A DNA stretch of 64,000 nucleotides from Micractinium sp. NFX-FRZ (Eukaryota; Chlorophyta; Trebouxiophyceae; Chlorellales; Chlorellaceae). The notes beneath the pieces are model-generated. The model was not told where the DNA came from. It worked only from the letters and a program-made list of their open reading frames with translations, and did no database searches. This document shows positions 1-9,443 of the stretch, in pieces. Positions within the stretch are counted from its first letter, which is position 1. Each line of letters begins with the position of its first letter. Made by a program: the position numbers and the translations under genes. The DNA lies in contig JAPTJF010000010.1 of the NCBI GenBank assembly GCA_029339195.1, forward strand, positions 62,001-126,000, given 5' to 3'.

Positions 1-1419
1 CATCACCGCCGCGCGCGCCCTCCATCCAACGCTGCTGCTCGGTGCTACGGGCTGCTGGGATTGCAGGGTGCCGTCAGTGGCTGGTGGAGGGCTGCAAAGT
101 AGTGGAGAGAGGGCAAGAGGGGCGGCGGGCGGTGGGCGCAGCAGGCGGGCTGGCGGGCGGCAGCTTGCCCAACGGAACCACGTCCTCCCGGCGTCTCGCA
201 ATCCGCGGGCATATAATGATGGGATGGCAACACAGATGTCGATCTGCACAACACAGAAGCGAGCGGTGAGCCGACGGTCGGCATGCGTCTCGCCCGAGCA
301 CTTGCCTGCGGCACGCCCGGGCACCTGCTGTCAAGGCCGCAGTTATTGATGAACCTCAGTAGATGTATCGGGTTGAGGCAAGAGTGTGACTTGGATGATG
401 GCACGGGGTGGGGTGGGGTGGAGGAGGCTGCCGCAGTGGCGGCGGGCGTGCTGTGGGCTCAAGTTGGTGGTGCTGAGGGAGGGTCGGATCATACAAGGCT
501 TATTGAAATGTATCAATTGCACGCCTGATCAACAGGAGGCCTGACATCAATGTGCCGTGCAAGTTTGTGCTTCATGCAGGCAGGGGTGGCCCTTAGCGAC
601 ACGTTGGGCTGACCGATTCAGCCCACGCCAAGTCGTTGACAGAATGCTTAACCTGCCCAGCTGCCAGCATACACCTGTGTCAAGTCATTCTGAAGAGGTC
701 GCGTGAAGCACTGAAGGCAGGCACCCAGCTCCCTTCTCACCCAGCGCGGCCGCTTGCCCCAGCGCGGTCACTGGCCGGACGACAGCAGCGGAAGGCAGCA
801 AGGCGTAGAGCAATGGTGCTATAAACTCGTAGCGCGTGGCTGTACTGACGCTTTGTGCTGCCAACGCCTGCACTATATGGTTGACTGGCATGGTGAGGTT
901 GGACGGTTAGAGCAGCGTGCAAGAGGCATGGCCCGCAGCGTCGAGCGCTGGTGCTGGCCAGTGAGCAAGCACCCACCACATTCTGCATGCTTCATTGTAA
1001 GCTCATGCCACGGGTGCAATGGGCATCTGGAAACAGGTGTTTGAGTCCTGCAAGCTCTGCTGTGCTGCTTGGCATCCCACCAGCTGTTGCACGGGCTCAT
1101 GCCCGACGGCGCAAGGCGGGGCGCAAGGCGGGGCTCACACAGGCGGGGGTTGGCAACACCGCCCAGGCCGAAACTCCCAGCACGGCGCAAGATCAATGCA
1201 CAATCTAAGTTTGTGGGCCTCTTGTCAGGGCCTCGTTGCCAGCAGTGCCGGCTTCATGCTGCTAATGCATGAGGGCTTCCAGGTGGCGCTTGCAGCGCCT
1301 CCAAAACCCCGCCAGCAAACTGATTGGCCCTTCTTCGCCCTCCTGTGATCGTTGCCTGTCCCCCGCTTCACCTGCTGTGCACTGACGAGACCGCAGCGGT
1401 GGCAGGAGGCGACCTCACT
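1..1419. other. Region upstream of the phosphoglycerate mutase gene
   Basis: I see no convincing gene. Open frames on both strands are short, GC-driven and lack recognisable motifs or splice-consistent neighbours. The last few hundred bases should hold the promoter and 5' UTR of the downstream gene. An AT-rich TATA-like stretch occurs near 211-218, but it is more than 1.2 kb from the start codon and cannot be tied to it. The tail of a gene lying left of the window cannot be excluded. Confidence 0.5.
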
Positions 1420-4400
1420 ATGACCGACTTCAAGCTGCAGCCGCACCCCACTATTTCTAAGGGGGAGGGACCCCTGATGGTGTGCATCCTGGACGGCTTT
1501 GGTGAGTGCCCTAGCGAAGGCCCGAAGAGGGCGGTGCAGCGCGGTTGCGGCAAGGGCTTGCAGCTGGCCTGCACCGTCTCTCTGGTCCCGCCAGATTCGC
1601 TGCGTACTGAAACAATTGCCGCGATCTATCCTGCACGCAGCCGCGCTGCCCCACCCTGGCAACTGCTGCCCTCGCTGCCGCCGCCGCCGCCGCCGCTGCC
1701 TGTCACCTGCTGCCGCCATGCCCTTGCACGCCCGCTCCCACCACGCCTGGCGTCGCCCCCGTCATTCCTCCCCACCCTCCCAGGCGAGAACAAGATCAAG
1801 GATGACTACAACGCCGTCCACGTCGCTGACACTCCCTGCATTGACGCGCTGCGCGCCGTGCCCGGCCGCTTCCGGTCCATCAAGGCGCACGGCACCGCGG
1901 TGGGCCTGCCCAGCGACGACGACATGGGCAACAGCGAGGTGGGTTGGCTGCAGGATGGGGCAGGGTGGCTGGCAAGTTGCAGTGGTGCGCTTGACCGGTG
2001 CGCCCGCCCAGCGGCTCCTACATGAGCAGCAGCGAGGTGGGGTGAGGTGGAAGGAGGGAGAATTGGGTGCTCCAGCGGGCTGCAGCGGCTTGGCAGGTCG
2101 ATCAACGACAGGCTGGTCATACATGAAATGGAGCTGGCTTAGCAGGTTTAATGGGATGAGAGCTGCGGAGCGCAAGGGGTGCAGCAGCGGACAGCGGTTG
2201 AGAGGGCAGCACCAGGCGGTCGGGCACCTGCAGGACCCAGGGGCTCGGCCCACTACTGCAGGCAGGCAGGCTGGCCGCACTCACTGGTGGCAGTCAGCCT
2301 GGCAAACAATCCGGTGTGCTTCCGCTGCCACCCTGCCACCCTGTGCGCCTGCCCCACCCCTTGGGAATGTCTCACTTGACCTGCATACAACCACACTCTT
2401 GCATCGCCCCACCCTGCCCCTCTCCCCCTCACCCGCCGCTTTTTCCTAAGCACAGGTGTGCGTCTCAACACGCAGCCACACCCATGCTCATGCTCTTGAC
2501 ACCTGTGCCTGCGAACGCACCGCCCCGCCGATGTGCAGGTGGGCCACAACGCGCTGGGTGCTGGCCAGCTGATCGACCAGGGGGCCTCCCTGGTGGACGG
2601 TGCGCTGCGCACGGGCAGCATGTTCAGCGGGGACGGCTGGCAGTACATCTCCCCCGCCTTTGAGGCCAACACGCTGCACTTCATCGGCCTGCTGTCCGAC
2701 GGCGGCGTGCACTCCCGCACCGACCAGCTGTATGGCGTGATCCGGGGGGCGGCGGAGCGCGGCGCCAAGCGCATCCGGTGAGCGGGGAGGGGGCAGGGAG
2801 GGGGCAGGGCGGCTGAGGGCAGCCATCGCTTGATGTTTAGAGCAGCTGCGGGGAGGGGCGGGGAGGCAGGAGGCAGAGTGTGGCGCCAAGCGCATCCAGT
2901 GAGGGTGGACAGGGGCAACGGGGGGAGCGGGGAGGTATGCTGGGGGGGAGGGTGGTGGACGCCAGTCAACCCGCTGCTGCACACTGCAGCACCACAGCAC
3001 CGCACCGTGCTGCCCCCCACTGCCCCGCCCTTCCCCACCCACCCACCTGCCCGCCGCCCTGCCCCCTCCCTTTCCTCCCCAGCGTGCACGTGCTCACCGA
3101 CGGGCGTGATGTGCCCGACGGCTCCTCCCTCACCTTTGTGAAGGAGCTGGAGGCGGTGCTGGCGGAGCTGGCGGTAGGGCTGTGCTGTGCTGTGCTCCTG
3201 ATCTATTGTAGTTGCAGACAGCTTGTTGAGTTGGGGGGCAGTGGTAGAAGAGGTGCTCCCAGAGGTCATCTACCGCCGCTGCCTTTTCTGAGCACTGAGG
3301 AGGGTTGTGGAGGGGCTGCAGGCGGTGCTGCTGGACATCTCAATGAGCGGGGCCCTGCCTGCTCCTGATCCCCAACATATTCCAGCAGCTTGGTTGGGTT
3401 GAGGAGGCGTCGGAAGAGGGTGCTCCGGGAGGTGCATGTGCCGCCCGTGCCTTGTGTGCTCGCTCTCATGAAAGTGACAAAGTTTGTGAGGGGCTGGTCT
3501 GGGGAGCTGGCGGAGCTGCATTGGGGGGATGCAGGGCAGGGCAGGCAGTGCTGCTGCTGCTTCTGCTTCTGCTGCTGCTGCTGCTGCTGATGATGATGTT
3601 GGGACCTAATTTTAGCTGTGGGTGTGATAAGAGGTGGGGATGCCGCAATTCTGGCAGCGCGACCCTCTCCACCACGCTTCAGCCCCAAACCCACCTAGCG
3701 GCCCCACGCCCCTCCCTGCCGTAGGCCAAGGGCTGCGACGGCAAGATTGCCTCTGGCGGCGGCCGCATGGGCGTCACCATGGACCGCTGTGAGCAGCTGG
3801 CTGGGTTGCAGAGCGGCCCAAGAGATCTGGGCTAGGAATCTGCTTGCCACTGCCGCTTGCCGCCACTGCCTGCTGCCAAGCCTGAATGCAAGCTCCACAC
3901 TGTGCCCTCCCCGCCTGCCCTGCACAATGTCTACATAGTGCGTGCTGTGCCTGACGTGCCTGCTGTGCCTGCTGTGCCACGCCGTGCAGACGAGGCCGAC
4001 TGGAACATTGTGAAGAAGGGATGGGAGGCGCACGTTCTGGGGGAGGCGCCGCACACCTTCACCGACGCGCACACCGCCATCAAGACGCTGCGGGTGGGTG
4101 GGGGCAGCGCGTCCCTCACGCTGGGTGCCAGGGTGTTGGGATGCATGCTCAATGCCCAGCAGCGTCTGCCCGGGTGCTGTACCAGCTAGCCAGCGGCAGG
4201 TGGGCGACCGTGCAGCCTAAATGCTGGGCGGCGGTTGCAACCTAGCTCAGGCTCTGACCTGCCTCGATCCACCCACCGTCGCCCGACCTCTGCCGCCGCT
4301 CGTTGCCCCGCTTCTTTCATCCTCACCCACTTCGCTCCCTGTGCTTCCCTCCCGCCTGCAGGCGGATGACGGCCCCAAGCCTGTGTCCGACCAGTGGCTG

Positions 4401-7400
4401 GACCCCTTTGTGATTGTGGGGGAGGACGGCAAGCCAGTGGGCACTGTGGAGGACGGTGAGTGCGCGGCGGGGCGGGGGTGGGGGCCCGGGGCGGGCCGGG
4501 AGGGTGAACTGCCGGAGGGCGGGAAGCTGGGAGGACGTATGTGGGGGCAGGGGAGGTGCCTGCCCCGCCCACCATCAAACCCAGACTTACGAGGCCACAC
4601 TCGTGCTGCAGGCTGCACATGTGCAGCAGCGCTGTGGTCGTCTGGCACTTTCCAGCCCACCCTGCCGCCTTACAGCTGACCCTCGTCATTTCTTCGTGTC
4701 TTCTGTTCCTCCTCCCCCCCTGCCCCTGCCCCTGCACAGGCGACGCCGTGGTCATCTTCAACTTCCGCGCCGACCGCGTGATTGAGCTGTCCAAGGCGCT
4801 GGAGTACGCCGAGTTTGACAAGTTTGACCGCAAGCGCTGGCCGCAGACGCGCTTCGTGGGCATGATGCAGGTGGGTGCACGCAGCCGCGCAGGGCAGTGC
4901 AATGTTGACTGTTGCGGGTGGGACGGGGTTTGGAAGGCAGGTGGGCAAGTTTCGACCGCAAGCACTGGCGGCAGACGCGCTTTGTGGGCATGATGGCGCA
5001 GGTGGGGTGGGTCGCTGTCGTCTCCCTCTCTGTCGCCAGCCCTGCGCGCCCTCTCCTGTGCCTGCCCCTGCTCTCCTTCCCCCCACGCCTGCCCCTGCAC
5101 CTCCCCGGCAATCCCCAACCTTGTTTCTCTCACACATGCACCTCCCCTCCCCCGCCCCTCCCCCATCCCCCTGCAGTATGACGGCGACCTCAAGCTGCCC
5201 TCCCGCTTCCTGGTGCCCCCGCCCGCCATCTCCGGCACCTCTGGTGAGATACCCCCCTGCCCAGCCCAGCACTGCACTGCACTGCACTGCACACGCATCT
5301 GTGTGCCTGCTCTGCTGCAAGCAATGTGAGCGCGTGCACTGTAGCCCCCCGCTGTTGCACCTCAGACCTCGTGGTCCACCTCGCTTCTCCCACCCCCCCG
5401 GAGTATCCCACCCCTACCCTGCCCCTTCAATTGCACCACTGCCATCGCTCACTCCAGTCTCCCCTCCTCCGGTCCAGCCAGCAACGGGCAGAGCACCATT
5501 CTGTGGCCTTCTAGTAGTGCATGACATTGTCTCAGATGTCTGCCTCCCGCTGCCCTCTCTGCCTCCCCCTCCCAACACCCCCAGGCGAGTTTTTGGCCAA
5601 GAACGGGCAGCGCACGTTTGTGTGCAGCGAGACCCAGAAGTTTGGCCACGTCACCTTCTTCTGGAACGGCAACCGCAGCGGCTACTTTGACGAGGAGCTG
5701 GAGACATACGTGGAGGTGGGGCGGGCCGCCGGGGGGGGGGGGGGGGAAGGGAAGGGGAGAACGAGTCGGGGGAGGAGAAGGGGGGAAGCGAGGCGGAACG
5801 TGAAGGAGGTGGGAGGAGGCTTCGGGCGTGGGGTGAGTGACCGGGGGCCGGCTGCTGCGGCTCAGCGGGGCCGGAGTCCGTTGATGAGGCAGGAGAGGAG
5901 GAGTGCAGGATGGGGACGACACCAGCATGACATGCATGCCCCCCCCCCCCTCCCCCTGTGTTGGCTCCAGATCCCCTCCGACACGGTGCCAGACAACATG
6001 GTGTTGCAAGGAAGCTGTGTGTTTGAAAAGAGGCAGACAGCCCTCTCTCTCCTCTCGTCTGCCAGCTTCCACTAACCCAAGACCAACACACCATGCCTGC
6101 CTCCATTGGCTGCAGATCCCCTCTGACACGGTGCCCTTCAACGAGATCCCGGAGATGAAGGCGCGCGAGATCTGCGAGGCCGGCAAGGAGGCGCTGCGGT
6201 CAGGTGGGGGCGGGGGCGCCTGACTGCTCTGAGGAGGGGGGCAGGGGGGGAAGTGTGTGGGTGCGTGTCTGTGGCGATGCTGGGGAAGGGCGGCTGCGAG
6301 GGCGGGAAGGAGGTGCTGCGGTGAGGTTGGGTTGGGTGCCGGGGGATGCGCTGACGCGAGGTGCTAGGCAGGAGGTGGGAGGGCACCGGGCGGGGATGTG
6401 CAGCGGCGCTTGGTGGGATGTGTACGAGGGCGTGGCTAGGGTGGGTAGGTGCACATATGCCCTCTGCCCCTCACCACCCTCCCCCCTGCCCTCCCCGCGT
6501 CCCCCCACTCTCTTGCCTCGCCCCCCCTCGTGCAGGCAAGTACGACCAGGTCCGCATCAACTTTGCCAACCCCGGTGAGTGCCGTAGCCTGAGGGTGGGG
6601 TTCTAGTGGGCATCAGTGCCAGCTGTCCCGCTGGCATCCGCCGGCCCTTCCCCCCCTTCCCCCCCTGCACGCCCTGCACCGCTCCGTGGCCTCCCTCACC
6701 CCTCAGCTCACATTCGCTGCCCCTCATCAAACACCCCCTCGGGCTGCAGACATGGTGGGCCACACCGGCGACATGGCTGCCACCGTCTCGTGCTGCGCGC
6801 TGGTGGACCAGTGTGTCAAGGTGTGTGGGAGAGGGTTGGTCGGTGGGTGGGAAGAGGGTTGGGCGGGGGTGGCAAGGCCAGTGCACCGAGGCGAGAGGTG
6901 GCTGGGTGGGTTGCTGGGCTCTGGTGCATGTGTGGCCCAGTGTGGGAAGGATTAGGGTTTAGGTTTAGGTTTAGGTTATGGTTTAGGTTTATTGGGGGGG
7001 ATGACATGAGAGTTTGGGGAGAGGGTTTGGTTCTAAAAGAGTGCAAGGTCCTCCACAGAACCGCGGCAAGCCAGCGTATCCAGGCGGGGTGCGGCCCTCG
7101 TGCCCGACAGCACTGCTTTGTAGTAGGCCCAGCGCCCTGGGTGCTTTCGGGGATCTCGCCGCGCCTCGTGCACAATACCGCTGCTCCCAAGCCAGCTCAG
7201 CATCCTGCGTGCTTCTCCAACCTCGTGTCTCTTCTTAGTCTTCTTCTTCTTCTTCTTGCCCGCAGGAGCTGCTCGAGGTGGTGGACGAGGTCAAGGGCCG
7301 CTTCCTGCTGACTTCCGACCATGGCAACGCCGACGACATGGCGCAGGTGGGGCGGCATGGCAGGGGGCGGGGCGGCGGTGGCGGTACAGCGGGCTGGGGG

Positions 7401-8538
7401 GTTTGTTTCTGGGGGACAGCGCAAGGGCAAGTGTCGCGCGCCAGCCGTGCAGTACTTTTTGTGGGCTTTGCCGTCCCCCCTTTATCAGCCCATGCTGTTT
7501 TTGCGCCTGACCCCCTGCACCTGGCCCGCCTTCACCCCCACCCCACCCCTGCCCCACCCGCCTGCCCCCGCCCCATGCAGCGCGACAAGAAGACCAAGGC
7601 TCCTCTGGTGCAGGATGGCAAGGTGGTGTCCCTCACGTCGCACACCCTGGCGCCAGGTGAGCCGCCGCCCGCACCCCCGGCCCTTGCAAGCCCACTGCCC
7701 GGTGCTCACTTGCCCAGGATTCCAGCCCCCCCCGCCTGCCCCGCTCCCTCCAATCGAGTCGTCGTCCATTGCCCTCCAACCGGCCACCCCCCGGTCCCCG
7801 CTCTCCTTTAGTCGTCCACCCATGTGCTCCATTTGGTCCGTGCGCAGTGCCGCTGTTCATTGTCGGTGTGGGCCTGCCTACCCGCTCATCAAACCGTTTT
7901 CTTTTCACTCACCTCCACATCTGTCTGTGTTGATTCGTGCTTCTCCCTTTCCCGTGCAGTGCCCCCGTTCATTGGAGGCGCGGGCCTGCCTACCCTCTTT
8001 TCAAGCTGTTCTCTTCCACTCACCTCCACATCTGTCTGTCTGCGTCCCCATGCCCCTCCCTTTTCCCGTGCAGTGCCGCTGTTCATTGGCGGCGCGGGCC
8101 TGCCGGCCGATGTGAAGCTGCGTGACGACCTGCCCGAGGCGGGGCTGGCCAACGTGGCATCCACCGTCTTCAATCTCATGGGCTTCCAGGTGGGGGCACC
8201 CCTGAACGCAGTGCTGCCTTTTGTTTTCAACCGGCAGAAGCGGTCACCGCATTTGGTAGTGAATTGGGCAGCGGAAGTGCTAGTGCAGCGGCTTGAGCGG
8301 GCACAGGTGTAGGCAGTGTTGTTTTTTTGACATGGCAGAAGTGGGCAGTGCAGCGGAAGTGTTGGCGCAGCGGCTGGGGCGCCGACGGCGCGGGGGCTGG
8401 CCAGAGACGGCGGCAAGCGGGCGCTGGCGGGGCTGCTCACTGCCGGCTGTCCCGCATATGCTGACGGTGGCGCGCGCTCTGCTCGCCCCGCGCCGACTGC
8501 AGGCTCCGGGTCACCTGCAGCCCACCCTGCTGGCGTGA
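1420..8538 (+). CDS. iPGAM: 2,3-bisphosphoglycerate-independent phosphoglycerate mutase, 17 exons
   Basis: Glycolytic/gluconeogenic enzyme that interconverts 3- and 2-phosphoglycerate through a phosphoserine intermediate, using two metal ions. Exons: 1420-1501, 1784-1938, 2539-2777, 3083-3173, 3725-3788, 3990-4093, 4362-4455, 4740-4870, 5177-5243, 5585-5715, 6116-6203, 6536-6574, 6750-6820, 7266-7346, 7581-7656, 8074-8189, 8503-8538. All splice phases agree and give 554 residues, close to the plant enzyme's usual length. Visible hallmarks are LDGFGE near the start, the nucleophile block DDDMGNSEVGHNALGAG, LTDGRDV, FNFRADR, NPDMVGHTGD and the metal site TSDHGNADDM. No transit peptide is obvious, so a cytosolic location is likely. 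The start is the first ATG that leads directly into the conserved N terminus. Several introns contain decayed copies of adjoining exon ends, noted separately. The final 12-residue exon is the least certain. Confidence 0.95.
3130..3530 (+). repeat. Exon-4 end and following intron, tandemly triplicated and decayed
   Basis: The 3' end of exon 4 (about 3137-3180) recurs in degraded form near 3305-3335 and again near 3483-3528. The spacer is repeated too: the stretch from the CTCCTGATC word near 3195 to the CCGCTGCCTT word near 3280 matches about 3362-3450, including GTGCTCC and AGGTG landmarks in the same order. Only the first copy is in frame with a usable donor. The other two lie inside intron 4. 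The period is roughly 170 bp. Confidence 0.7.
3549..3598 (+). repeat. CTG/GAT trinucleotide microsatellite
   Basis: An intron of the phosphoglycerate mutase gene holds an imperfect run of CTG and TTCTG units followed by a few GAT units. It is not coding in the exon chain. Confidence 0.8.
4947..5003 (+). repeat. Fossil copy of exon 8 end of the phosphoglycerate mutase gene
   Basis: Intron 8 contains a copy of the last ~50 nt of exon 8 (about 4818-4875), including the trailing CAG|GTGGG donor. It differs by scattered substitutions, a one-base insertion and a GCG insertion before CAG. The indels break the reading frame, so it is a decayed duplicate and not an alternative exon of equal standing. 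Confidence 0.85.
5961..5998 (+). repeat. Fossil copy of exon 11 start of the phosphoglycerate mutase gene
   Basis: The stretch TTGGCTCCAG followed by ATCCCCTCCGACACGGTGCC repeats the real exon 11 acceptor and first codons at 6106-6135, about 145 bp further on. After GTGCC the two diverge. The acceptor has changed from TGCAG to TCCAG. Confidence 0.85.
6952..6990 (+). repeat. Interstitial telomere-like TTTAGG tract
   Basis: An intron of the phosphoglycerate mutase gene carries one TTAGGG-type unit followed by four or five TTTAGG units, one interrupted by an extra AT. Plant and chlorophyte telomeres are commonly TTTAGGG, so this is a degenerate, mostly hexameric interstitial tract. It is short and lies inside an active gene, so it is not a chromosome end. 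Confidence 0.8.
7842..8110 (+). repeat. Triplicated exon 16 acceptor of the phosphoglycerate mutase gene
   Basis: The acceptor and first ~35 nt of exon 16 occur three times, with CAG ending at 7847, 7959 and 8073 (spacings 112 and 114 bp). The intervening CACTCACCTCCACATCTGTCTG block is repeated as well. Only the third copy opens into the conserved FIGGAGLPADVKL frame. The first two run into the repeated intron sequence. Confidence 0.9.
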
Positions 8539-9443
8539 GCAGCCGCCCCCGTGGAGGGCCGGATGGACAGGGAGCACTCTGCACCGCCCCTGCCTGCGGC
8601 GCCTGCTGGCAGACCTGGCAGCCCGCCGCTCGTGTGATTCATGGTGCTGACGCGAGGCCGCCTCAACCCGCCCTCTTTTGCATTGGAAACAGGGCGGGGC
8701 TGCACGTGCTGGCTGGCCACCGACTGGCCAGCCCTGACCGCAAACTTCTGCGCCGGTGCCGCCCCGGCTGTGGCTCCTGGCGGGGCCCGCCGCATGCTGC
8801 TTGCGCCCCATGCCTCCCCTTTTGCTCCCCATCTCATTGCTTGCCCGCCTTTCCAGCATTTACATGCCCACTGGCAGCCCCCTGTACCATTCTATAATAA
8901 TAAATGAAGGAGGGTGATGGCGCTGGCAAAGCAGATTGCCTGGCTTGTTGGGGGGGCTGCGCCCGCCCCAACCCCCTGGTACCTGGTGTGGTACCTCCAG
9001 CTGCACCTCTCGTGTGTGGGGGCATAGAAGGATACCAGAAGGCTGATACAGGTAAGCACTGTGGGCGTTTGCGCTGGTGTTGACGGCAGGTGGTGCCCCT
9101 TACCACCTCCTGCCGTGCCCCTGCGCCCCGCAAGGCCGGCACCCCTGCCACCACTACTGCAGCTAGTGCGCGGCATGCAAGACGAGGCAGAGCCCTCCGG
9201 GTATGTCTCTCTCCGGATGATGGAAGCTGAAATGGTAGATGGCTCTCCACCCCTGGGTGGCACTCACCACTCATGGGTCCAGGACCGCACCGGAGGAGCG
9301 TCACCCTCCACCCCGCCCCCGTAATTGCACACAGAAGCCGTGGCCTCCAATCCACCTGCCATCTTTGCTTGCCGCCCTACCGCTGTGTCTCACCTCGCCG
9401 CCTCTGCAGCGCCTCTGTTTGAGTTGGGTGTCCTGGACACACC
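8539..9443 (+). other. 3' region and intergenic spacer
   Basis: This holds the 3' UTR of the phosphoglycerate mutase gene and the promoter of the next gene. An AT-rich island (ATAATAATAAATG, near 8895) stands out in otherwise GC-rich DNA and may mark the transcript end. No TGTAA-type algal poly(A) signal is evident nearby. I see no further gene. Confidence 0.5.

Noticed and set aside
4186..5298. 370-codon minus-strand open frame
   Set aside because: Antisense shadow of phosphoglycerate mutase exons and introns with no motif.
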